Assembly (NCBI GenBank): GCA_025351065.1 | Contig: JANXWQ010000631.1 | Location: 1-11,337, forward strand | Length of the DNA: 11,337 bases | Origin: Chthoniobacter sp. | Lineage (GTDB): Bacteria > Verrucomicrobiota > Verrucomicrobiia > Chthoniobacterales > Chthoniobacteraceae | Direction of reading: 5' to 3' | Shown here: piece after piece, positions 1 to 5,370 of the stretch | Numbering within the stretch: the first letter of the stretch is position 1 | Layout: each line of letters starts with the position of its first letter | Made by a program: the position numbers and the translations under genes | Notes under the pieces: model-generated | Seen by the model: only the letters and a program-made list of their open reading frames with translations | Told to the model about the DNA's origin: nothing | Database searches by the model: none

Positions 1-1
1 C

Positions 2-106
2 GGACTGCCAGTAAAAATACTGCGCGGAAATTCGGATCATTTTATGGTGTTTGAACGGCCCGAGATTCGCGCCGTCGCCGGGATGAAACAGGCCAACCGC
101 GTGTGA
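2..106 (+). CDS. 3' end of an unidentified protein (partial)
   Basis: This frame is open from the left edge of the window to a TGA at 104-106 and gives the last 34 residues of a protein. It includes the stretch RGNSDHFMVFERPEIRAVAG and ends MKQANRV. I do not recognise the family. The start and most of the gene lie outside the window, so no domain can be named. Codon use is mixed, with GC-ending codons in the second half (GCC, GTC, CGC, CGG) that fit the neighbouring genes, which is the main reason for calling it coding. It converges on the minus-strand secretin gene. A second coding-like stretch follows in the +1 frame (108-215) and might be the true C-terminus if there is a frameshift here. 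With only 34 codons, chance openness cannot be excluded. Confidence 0.42.
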   Translation, partial: GLPVKILRGNSDHFMVFERPEIRAVAGMKQANRV

Positions 107-239
107 GTCAAATGATTTATTACCTTATCAAAAGACGGCCCCTACTTACTTCGATGACCCTGACTGGCCATCAAAGCTAGCTAAAGAAAGCAAGGATGCA
201 CTCGGGAAACCATGAGCGGGCGGGGCCGCGCGAAGCGGC
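107..239. other. Convergent intergenic spacer
   Basis: The 133 bases between the plus-strand stop at 106 and the secretin stop at 240 are more AT-rich than the surroundings over 107-210, then become very GC-rich. The plus strand, frame 3, is open through to a TGA at 213-215 and reads plausibly (TAPTYFDDPDWPSKLAKES and on to DALGKP), but it has no start codon of its own. A 22-codon ATG frame at 112-180 has no recognisable product and no ribosome site. Neither is called as a gene. Confidence 0.5.
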
Positions 240-240
240 C
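224..240 (-). terminator. GC-rich hairpin at the secretin stop codon (weak terminator candidate)
   Basis: GGCCGC (224-229) and GCGGCC (235-240) form a perfect 6-bp stem around a 5-base loop, touching the secretin stop codon. On the minus strand no T-run follows, so it is not a canonical intrinsic terminator. It may stabilise the 3' end of the mRNA or act with Rho. Confidence 0.25.
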
Positions 241-2120
241 TAGTGGCCGGTGATGCGGACGACGACTTTCTTCGGGGCCGGGGCGTCGGCGGCGGTGGGC
301 TCGGGCGGGGTGATGCGTCCGCCGGCTTTTTTCGGCGCGGGTGCGACGCCGGGTTTCGGGTAGTCGGCGGCGAGTTGGCGGTTCGAGGTGGGGACGAGGC
401 GCTTGGCTCCCTTGGCGTTGTTGCGCCAGCCGTTGGGGTCGGCGTATTCCTCGCCGCTGTGATTGAGGCCGGAGACCTGGTCTTCGAGGCCGGTGCCGTA
501 GCCCTGCTCGATGATGGTGGGGGTGACGAAGATGAGCAGGTTGCGCTTGTTGCGCTGGGTGAGTTTTTCCTGGAAGAGGTAGCCGAGGATCGGGAGGTCG
601 CCGAGCACCGGCACTTTGGTGCGGCCTTTGGTCTGCTCGTCCTGGAGCAGGCCGCCGATGGCGAGGGTGTCGCCGCTGTGGATAAGGACATTGGAGTCGA
701 GGGTGCGTTTGTCGATGACCGGGCTGGTGACGGTCGCGCCGCCAAAGGCAAAGGTGGCGTCGCCGACCTTGTTGCTGATCTCGGGTTTCACCTGCATGGA
801 AATGTAGCCGTCTTTGTTGATGGAAGGCGTGACTTCGAGGGTGTTGCCAAACTCTTTGTCCTGAAACCCGCTGAAGACGGCCTGCGCGGTCTGCTCGTTG
901 AAGTTGAGCTGCGGCACGGGCTGGGCGCGGGTGATTTTGATGGTCGCCTTGAGGTTGTTCGAGGTGACGACGCGGGGATGGGCGAGAAACTCGGCGTCGG
1001 CGTCTTCATTCAAAAGGCGCATGGTGATGGACATGGCCGGGGCGCTGAGGATGGCGAATTGTCCGCCGATGGCTTTGCCGAGTGCGCCGGCGGCGCTGCT
1101 GGCTCCGTTGAAGAGGAAGTCCTGGCCTTCGAGTTTGCCACCCGAGGTGGTCACCGCGGGGAGCGCGCCGATCTGCGAGACCTGCACGGGCACGCCCTGC
1201 GCGTTGAACAGCGGCGAGACGGTCTGGGTGGGGACGCCGTTGACGACGGTATTGGTGACCTGCTGCGCGTTGGCGACGGTGGAGGTGCCGATGGAGGAGC
1301 CGCCATATTTGATCGTCTGCGGAGCGCCGGAACTGCCGACGACGCCGGCCCAGTTGATGCCGTAGCTCTGGCGCGGGTTGGCGGTGATTTCCACGAGCCG
1401 GGCCTCGATCATCACCTGCTTGGTCGGACGGTCGATGGTCTCGAGGAAAAGTTTGATCTTGTCGAGGTTCGAGCGGTTCTCGCGGTAGTAAATGGTGTTC
1501 GTGCGCTGGTCGAACTGCGGGGCGACCGCGCTCTGCAACTGGCCCTGGAGCAGCGCGATGGTTTTCTCCGCCGTGGCGTAGCTGAAGGTGTAGCTGCCGC
1601 TCTCGGTCGGCTCTTTGGCTTTCTCCGCCGCGGTCTTGATGAAATAGACGCCCTTCTGCTCGTCCATGATGAGCCCCTTGGCGGTGATGATGGTTTCAAC
1701 GGCGTCCTTCGGCGTCTTGTCCTCGATGCGCATGGTGACAGTGCCGCCGGTCGTGGCGACGGCGTCGCTGATGACGATGTTCATCTTCGCCTGCCGCGCG
1801 AGGGTGCGCAGGACGAGGCCGATTTCATCGCCTTGAAATTCAACGGTTTTCACCGCATTGGGCGCGCCCACAGCGGGGCCAGTCGCGGGCGGCAGGCCGC
1901 CGGGCAGCGTGGGATCGACCGCACCTACGCCGCCGACGGCGGGCGGAATGACCTGCTGGCCGGCCGGCACCTGAATGGGCGGCTCGATCGGCGCGGGCAC
2001 GGCGGCCGGAGCGGCCGGCGTGGTCGGCACGGTGGCGGGTTTTGCGGCGGGCGTTTGCGCGAGGACGGAACTCACGGAAAGAGCAGCGAGCGCGCAGAAG
2101 GTGGAGTGAAGTTTGGTCAT
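240..2120 (-). CDS. Secretin (PilQ/GspD-type outer-membrane channel)
   Basis: A 626-residue secretin, the ring-forming outer-membrane pore used by type II secretion and type IV pilus systems. Residues 1-21 look like a signal peptide (hydrophobic core, then VLAQ). Residues 22-90 are an unusual Ala/Pro/Gly-rich stretch. Residues about 91-165 match the STN/N0 fold (KTVEFQGDEIGLVLRTLARQ). Residues 175-232 resemble a secretin N1-type repeat. The core runs about 234-540, starting at VMIEARLVEI, passing AEFLAHPRVV (377-386), and ending with the secretin signature VPVLGDLPILGYLF (503-516) and NLLIFVTPTII (527-537). The tail 541-626 is hydrophilic, with APAPKK-xxx-RIT occurring twice (593-604 and 613-624). 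No Shine-Dalgarno precedes the ATG. No other secretion or pilus gene is visible here, so the system it serves cannot be told from context. The family call is firm; the pilQ versus gspD assignment is open. Confidence 0.95.
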   Translation of the reverse strand: MTKLHSTFCALAALSVSSVLAQTPAAKPATVPTTPAAPAAVPAPIEPPIQVPAGQQVIPPAVGGVGAVDPTLPGGLPPATGPAVGAPNAVKTVEFQGDEIGLVLRTLARQAKMNIVISDAVATTGGTVTMRIEDKTPKDAVETIITAKGLIMDEQKGVYFIKTAAEKAKEPTESGSYTFSYATAEKTIALLQGQLQSAVAPQFDQRTNTIYYRENRSNLDKIKLFLETIDRPTKQVMIEARLVEITANPRQSYGINWAGVVGSSGAPQTIKYGGSSIGTSTVANAQQVTNTVVNGVPTQTVSPLFNAQGVPVQVSQIGALPAVTTSGGKLEGQDFLFNGASSAAGALGKAIGGQFAILSAPAMSITMRLLNEDADAEFLAHPRVVTSNNLKATIKITRAQPVPQLNFNEQTAQAVFSGFQDKEFGNTLEVTPSINKDGYISMQVKPEISNKVGDATFAFGGATVTSPVIDKRTLDSNVLIHSGDTLAIGGLLQDEQTKGRTKVPVLGDLPILGYLFQEKLTQRNKRNLLIFVTPTIIEQGYGTGLEDQVSGLNHSGEEYADPNGWRNNAKGAKRLVPTSNRQLAADYPKPGVAPAPKKAGGRITPPEPTAADAPAPKKVVVRITGH

Positions 2121-2154
2121 GGAAGTGAGGGTTTCTGGTTCGAGGTTGGGACTC

Positions 2155-2163
2155 GATATAGCA
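2155..2163 (-). promoter_or_regulatory. Candidate extended -10 promoter of the secretin gene
   Basis: On the minus strand the sequence reads TGC-TATATC, an extended -10 element with four of six bases matching TATAAT. There is no convincing -35 box at 17 bases. Transcription would start near 2148 and give a leader of about 28 bases before the ATG at 2120. One ATGAGAG heptamer (2175-2181) lies where a -35 box would be, as expected for an activator- or repressor-controlled promoter. This is read by eye only. Confidence 0.4.
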
Positions 2164-2174
2164 GCCCTCAGGCC

Positions 2175-2252
2175 ATGAGAGTCGCGGGTCTAAAAATGAG
2201 AGCTTTCTCTCGGCGATGAGAGAAAGCTGGCTCTCATTTCCACCGAATGAGA
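2175..2252. promoter_or_regulatory. Repeated ATGAGAG heptamers upstream of the secretin gene
   Basis: ATGAGAG occurs on the plus strand at 2175-2181, 2196-2202 and 2216-2222 (spacings of 21 and 20 bases, two helical turns). An inverted copy CTCTCAT lies at 2231-2237 and a 6-of-7 copy at 2247-2252. All fall in the 187-base gap between trpF and the secretin gene. Against the predicted secretin start site (about 2148) the three direct copies centre near -30, -51 and -71, on one face of the DNA. The arrangement suggests binding sites for a regulator, which is not identified. Confidence 0.45.
2192..2239 (-). terminator. Nested palindrome; likely intrinsic terminator of trpF
   Basis: AAATGAGAGC (2194-2203) pairs perfectly with GCTCTCATTT (2230-2239). 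Inside it TTTCTCTC (2204-2211) pairs with GAGAGAAA (2218-2225) around the loop GGCGAT, leaving a 4-base bulge (2226-2229). An alternative inner stem of 11 bp pairs 2201-2211 with 2218-2228. On the minus strand the hairpin ends in TTTTT (2192-2196), about 69 bases after the trpF stop, which fits Rho-independent termination. The same bases contain the ATGAGAG heptamers, so it may instead, or also, be an operator. Confidence 0.5.
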
Positions 2253-2307
2253 ATCGCCACCCGCGTCGTGGCGCCGCTCTCTCTGTGGAAAAACCCAGCG
2301 TTTTCCG

Positions 2308-2964
2308 CTACGCGTGAACCGCCGCAAAAAAGCGCGCCATGCGCTCCGCATCCTTGCGGCGCGCATCGCTTTCCACCTCCACGCCACTCGCCACATCCAC
2401 GGCGTACGGGCGCACGGTTTGCACGGCGGCGGCCACGTTCTCCGGCTTGAGGCCGCCTGCGAGAATGAAGCGCAGCGCCGGATGCCGCCGCACGCACTCT
2501 GCCGCGAGCGCGAGGTCGATGAGCGTGCCCGTGCCGCCGTAGGCCGCGCCCGCGTGGGCATCGAGCAGGACGTGCGGCGTGGAAAAACCGGCCGCCGTTT
2601 CCACCGATGCCGCCGCGCGCAGCCGCAGCGCTTTCACAAACGGCCGCCCGTGCCGCGCAAACGCCGCGCAGTACGCGGCGTCCTCGTCGCCGTGAAATTG
2701 CACGAGGTCGATTTCCGGGCGCGCGGCGATGCTGCGGGCATCGTCGAGCGGCACATTCACGAGCACGGCGACGCGGGTGATGAAAGGCGGAAGCGCCTGC
2801 ATCCAGGCGGCTGCGCGGTCGATGTCGATAAAACGCTTCGAGCCCGGAAACAGATTGAAGCCCAGCGCGTCCGCGCCGAGTGCGATGGCCGCGAGCGCGT
2901 CCTCGCGATTCGTGACACCGCAGATTTTCACCCGCACGCGGGCGGTCGTCTCGCCCGCGTTCAC
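2308..2964 (-). CDS. trpF: Phosphoribosylanthranilate isomerase (tryptophan synthesis)
   Basis: TrpF converts N-(5-phosphoribosyl)anthranilate to the 1-deoxyribulose form (CdRP) by an Amadori rearrangement in the cytoplasm, the third step of the tryptophan branch. With the GTG start at 2964 the protein has 218 residues, normal for a single-domain TIM-barrel TrpF. Visible motifs are VKICGVTN with the catalytic-type Cys15, VQFHGDE (88-94), VLLDAH with the catalytic-type Asp135, YGGTG (142-146), the phosphate-binding AGGLKPEN (169-176) and SGVE (193-196). This GTG overlaps the stop of the upstream membrane-protein gene as GTGA and has a purine-rich GGGGAAAG before it, which decides the start. 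In-frame GTGs at 2937 and 2931 are alternatives. No trpA, trpB or trpC lies beside it, so the tryptophan genes are dispersed in this genome. Confidence 0.95.
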   Translation of the reverse strand: MNAGETTARVRVKICGVTNREDALAAIALGADALGFNLFPGSKRFIDIDRAAAWMQALPPFITRVAVLVNVPLDDARSIAARPEIDLVQFHGDEDAAYCAAFARHGRPFVKALRLRAAASVETAAGFSTPHVLLDAHAGAAYGGTGTLIDLALAAECVRRHPALRFILAGGLKPENVAAAVQTVRPYAVDVASGVEVESDARRKDAERMARFFAAVHA

Positions 2965-3368
2965 TCGATCACTTTCCCCTGCACCTGTTTGATTTGCCCG
3001 TGGTGCGTGAGGATCTGATACTTGCCGTCGCTGTCCTTGAAAACCGCGCTCAGGGCCCAGCTCACGATGCTCACGATGATGGAACCGAAGAACGCATTCC
3101 AAAACCCACCGACGTGAAAGCCCGGCACGATGCCGCCGGCAAACCAGAGCATCAGCGCATTCACCACGAGGATGAAAAAGCCGAGCGTGATCAAAATGAA
3201 CGGCAGGCTCAGCAGCAGCAGCACCGGGCGGATGAAGGCATTGATGATCCCGAGAAACAGCGCCGTGCCAATGAGCGCGCCCACGCCTTCGGCCTGCATG
3301 CCGGTGAGCTTTACCGCCACGGCGACCGCGATCGTCGTGCAGAACCAACGGATGAGAAACGGTTTCAT
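2961..3368 (-). CDS. Small four-helix membrane protein, phage-holin-4/YvlD family (PF04020)
   Basis: A 135-residue inner-membrane protein. Hydrophobic segments lie at roughly 5-22, 30-46, 48-78 and 88-110, with a polar C-terminal tail of about 25 residues. The stretch NAFIRPVLLLLSLPF (43-57) followed by TLGFFILVVNALML (61-74) is typical of PF04020, whose name (mycobacterial four-TM phage holin, superfamily IV) comes from remote similarity. Chromosomal members such as YvlD are not known lysis proteins and their function is unclear. The start at 3368 was chosen because MKPFLIRW opens the first helix; the frame is open further upstream (to 3881) only as antisense to the amidase. No Shine-Dalgarno is seen. 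The stop overlaps the trpF start as GTGA, so the two are probably translationally coupled. Confidence 0.88.
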   Translation of the reverse strand: MKPFLIRWFCTTIAVAVAVKLTGMQAEGVGALIGTALFLGIINAFIRPVLLLLSLPFILITLGFFILVVNALMLWFAGGIVPGFHVGGFWNAFFGSIIVSIVSWALSAVFKDSDGKYQILTHHGQIKQVQGKVIE

Positions 3369-3374
3369 GCGCGC

Positions 3375-3403
3375 AAGATAGGGGCGGGCGGCCTTGATTC
3401 CAA
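3375..3403 (-). promoter_or_regulatory. Candidate promoter for the membrane protein-trpF pair
   Basis: On the minus strand TTGGAA (3398-3403) and TATCTT (3375-3380) are separated by 17 bases, each matching four of six consensus bases. The ATG at 3368 begins only six bases beyond the last -10 base, so the mRNA would start at or next to the start codon. The spacing is good but the elements are weak. Confidence 0.35.
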
Positions 3404-3442
3404 GCGGCTTCGCGAGCCGCGCGCACTTTTCGCGCGCCCCGC

Positions 3443-3470
3443 TTGAATGGGCGGACGCGGCTGCTAGCAT
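3443..3470 (+). promoter_or_regulatory. Candidate promoter for the amidase cluster
   Basis: TTGAAT (3443-3448) and TAGCAT (3465-3470) are 16 bases apart, and TGC at 3462-3464 makes an extended -10. A start site seven bases on falls at 3477, immediately before the GTG at 3478, so the amidase mRNA would be almost leaderless. It diverges from the membrane protein-trpF promoter within the same 109-base gap. Confidence 0.42.
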
Positions 3471-3477
3471 CCGCCGC

Positions 3478-4467
3478 GTGCGTCCCATTTTCCTTTCGTT
3501 GCTTGCCCTCTGGCTCGTGCAGGCAGCGGCCTTGCGCGCCGAAACCAGCGACGAGGAAAAGAAGCGGCAGTTCCTCAAGGCGCGCGAGGAAATGCACACC
3601 GTCCCGATGACGCCCGCGCCCGATTCCTCGCCCAAACCCAAGCCCAAACCCAAACCGTCCGCCACGCCCGAACCCGAGGCGACGCCGAAACCCAAACCGG
3701 AAACCACACCCAAGCCAAAGCCAAAACCCGAGCCCGAGACGACGCCAAAACCCAAGCCCAAACCCGAACCCGAAACGCCGCGCCCGAAGCCGGTCACACC
3801 GCTGCCCGTCACACCCGCTCCCGCCACTCCCCTGCCCGTCACGCCCTTGCCCAAGCCGCCGCCCAACGCACCCGTCACCATCGAAAAAAATGGTTTCGAG
3901 CAGCAGCACGGTTTTCAGCCCGCGCCGCCCGTCGGCTGGTTTGAGCATTGGAAATACCTTTCAAAATCCGTGCGCGCCGAGATCGACCGTGCGCCTGTGC
4001 TCAGCCGCCGCTGGCGCTACATCGTCGTCCACAACAGCGGCACGCGGCAGGGCAACGCCAAGGCTTTCGACTATTACCACCTCCACGTCCGCGGCATGCC
4101 CAATGGGCTCGCCTATCACTTCGTCATCGGCAACGGCAGCTCGTCCGGCGATGGCGAAGTCGAGATCGGCAACCGCTGGCGGCGGCAGATTCAGGGCGGC
4201 CACGTCCACAGCGACTACCTCAACAACATCGCCCTCGGCATCTGCCTCGTCGGCGATTTCAACCACGACACCCCGACCCAGCGCCAGCTCGAAGCCACCG
4301 AGGAACTCATCCGCTACCTCCGCCAGCGCGTCGGCAAAATCGACCGCACCTGGGCCATCGTGAAACCCCACCGCGAGATCAACCCGCCGCGCTGGCCGAC
4401 AGACTGTCCGGGGGAAAAATTTCCGTACCGCTGGATTCACGGCCGCTTCGATCAGCCGGGGACGTGA
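3478..4467 (+). CDS. Exported zinc N-acetylmuramoyl-L-alanine amidase with Pro/Lys/Glu linker
   Basis: A 329-residue peptidoglycan amidase of the Amidase_2/PGRP type, which cuts the bond between N-acetylmuramic acid and L-alanine of the stem peptide. Residues 1-21 form a signal peptide (FLSLLALWLVQAAALRA, then ETS) with no lipobox. Residues 51-128 are a low-complexity linker rich in KP, EP and TP, including a 12-residue tandem repeat (75-86 and 87-98). The catalytic domain spans about 178-320. Likely zinc ligands by analogy with T7 lysozyme are His185 (VVHNSG), His298 (KPHREI) and Cys310 (TDCPG). YHFVIGNG (213-220) and ALGICLVGDF (252-261) are also typical. GTG 3478 was chosen because the signal peptide starts there; upstream in-frame ATG 3394 would add 28 non-hydrophobic residues. 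It is the first gene of a tight plus-strand cluster. Confidence 0.92.
   Translation: MRPIFLSLLALWLVQAAALRAETSDEEKKRQFLKAREEMHTVPMTPAPDSSPKPKPKPKPSATPEPEATPKPKPETTPKPKPKPEPETTPKPKPKPEPETPRPKPVTPLPVTPAPATPLPVTPLPKPPPNAPVTIEKNGFEQQHGFQPAPPVGWFEHWKYLSKSVRAEIDRAPVLSRRWRYIVVHNSGTRQGNAKAFDYYHLHVRGMPNGLAYHFVIGNGSSSGDGEVEIGNRWRRQIQGGHVHSDYLNNIALGICLVGDFNHDTPTQRQLEATEELIRYLRQRVGKIDRTWAIVKPHREINPPRWPTDCPGEKFPYRWIHGRFDQPGT
3628..3780 (+). repeat. Degenerate Pro-Lys/Pro-Glu coding repeat in the amidase gene
   Basis: The linker DNA is built of CCC-AAA/AAG and CCC-GAA/GAG codon pairs. A 36-base tandem unit (3700-3735 and 3736-3771) encodes the same 12 residues twice, starting ETTPKP, with synonymous differences at codon third positions. 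The protein repeat is therefore kept while the DNA has diverged. Confidence 0.75.
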
Positions 4468-4470
4468 GGG
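4466..4470 (+). promoter_or_regulatory. Shine-Dalgarno for the epimerase gene
   Basis: GAGGG lies three bases before the ATG at 4474 and includes the last two bases of the amidase stop codon. It is the clearest ribosome-binding sequence in the window, although the spacing is short. It links translation of the epimerase to that of the amidase. Confidence 0.5.
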
Positions 4471-4473
4471 AAA

Positions 4474-5352
4474 ATGCACATCGGCCTCACCGGCGCGACC
4501 GGCTTCATCGGCGGAAAGATCATCGACCTCGCACTGCGGCGCGGGCACGAAATCGTCGCCTTCACGCGCGATCCGTCGCGGACGATTCCGGGCTGTGCGA
4601 TGCGCGCGTTTTCGCTCGATGCGCCGCCGGACATCAGCGGCTGCGAGGCCATCATCCATCTCGCGGGTGAACCCGTCGTCGGACTTTGGACGGCGGCGAA
4701 AAAGCGGCGCATCGTCGAGAGCCGCGTGCTCGGCACCCGCCGCATTGTCGAGGCCATCAACGCCGCGCGCGAAAAACCCGAAGTGCTGCTCAACGGCTCC
4801 GCCATTGGTTTCTACGGCGACCGCGGCGAAGATGAACTCCTCGAAACCGCGCCCGCCGGCCACGGCTTTCTCGCCGAGACCGTCCAGGCATGGGAAGCCG
4901 AAGCACAGCGCGCCGAAGGTCTCCGCGTTGTCACGCTGCGCACCGCCGTTGTCTTTGGAAAAAACGGCGGAGCGCTGCCCATGATGCGCCCCATTTTCAA
5001 ACTCGGCCTCGGCGGAAAACTCGGCAACGGTCGCCAGTGGATGTCCTGGATTCACCTCGACGACCTCGCCCAACTCGCCCTCTTCGCCATCGAAAACCTC
5101 GACCTCCGCGGCCCGCTCAACGGCTCTGCGCCTTGGCCCGCGCGCAACGCTGACTTCACCAAAACTCTCGCCCAAACCCTCCACCGCCCCGCCTTCCTCC
5201 GCGTCCCCGCCTTCGCCCTGCGCGCCACCCTCGGCGGCTTCTCCCACGAACTCCTCGACAGCAAACGCGTCCTCCCCGCCACCGCCCTCGACCACGGCTT
5301 CCGCTTCCAATTCCCCGACCTCGCACCCGCCCTCGCCAATCTCTTCGGCTGA
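4474..5352 (+). CDS. TIGR01777/SDR39U1-family NAD(P)-binding epimerase
   Basis: A 292-residue atypical short-chain dehydrogenase of the YfcH/SDR39U1 family, annotated as a sugar-nucleotide epimerase; the physiological substrate of this family is unknown. The N-terminus carries the Rossmann motif GATGFIGG (7-14). Further family marks are IIHLAGEPVVG (60-70), NGSAIGFYG (107-115), VVTLRTAVVFG (152-162) and the MSWIHLDD block (190-197). The tyrosine of FYG lacks the YxxxK lysine of classical SDR enzymes, as is usual in this family. Residues about 245-290 match the DUF1731 C-terminal domain (GGFSHELLDSKRVLP). Length is normal. The ATG is 6 bases after the amidase stop with GAGGG before it. It shares the cluster with the amidase, HAD and zinc-ribbon genes, but I see no pathway that clearly joins them. 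Confidence 0.93.
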   Translation: MHIGLTGATGFIGGKIIDLALRRGHEIVAFTRDPSRTIPGCAMRAFSLDAPPDISGCEAIIHLAGEPVVGLWTAAKKRRIVESRVLGTRRIVEAINAAREKPEVLLNGSAIGFYGDRGEDELLETAPAGHGFLAETVQAWEAEAQRAEGLRVVTLRTAVVFGKNGGALPMMRPIFKLGLGGKLGNGRQWMSWIHLDDLAQLALFAIENLDLRGPLNGSAPWPARNADFTKTLAQTLHRPAFLRVPAFALRATLGGFSHELLDSKRVLPATALDHGFRFQFPDLAPALANLFG

Positions 5353-5370
5353 TCCTACCGTCTCTCACCC

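Noticed and set aside
243..2219. 658-codon plus-strand frame across the secretin gene
   Set aside because: It is antisense to a clear secretin, its product is Gly/Asp/Val/Arg-rich without recognisable domains, and long antisense frames are expected in GC-rich coding DNA.
2961..3368. Phage lysis module suggested by the holin family name together with the nearby amidase
   Set aside because: The genes are divergent, the protein is of the YvlD-like chromosomal type, the amidase has its own signal peptide and linker, and no other phage gene is present.
3369..3881. Long N-terminal extension of the membrane protein
   Set aside because: It is antisense to the amidase linker and consists of Gly-rich repeats. 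The family-like sequence begins at MKPFLIRW (3368).
2965..3948. Upstream extension of the trpF reading frame to 3948
   Set aside because: The extra residues are a shadow of the membrane-protein and amidase genes (low-complexity Gly/Phe/Arg). The GTG at 2964, overlapping the upstream stop, gives a normal-length TrpF.
3961..5310. 449-codon minus-strand frame across the amidase and epimerase genes
   Set aside because: The product is Glu/Ala/Val/Gly-rich without motifs and lies opposite two well-supported genes.
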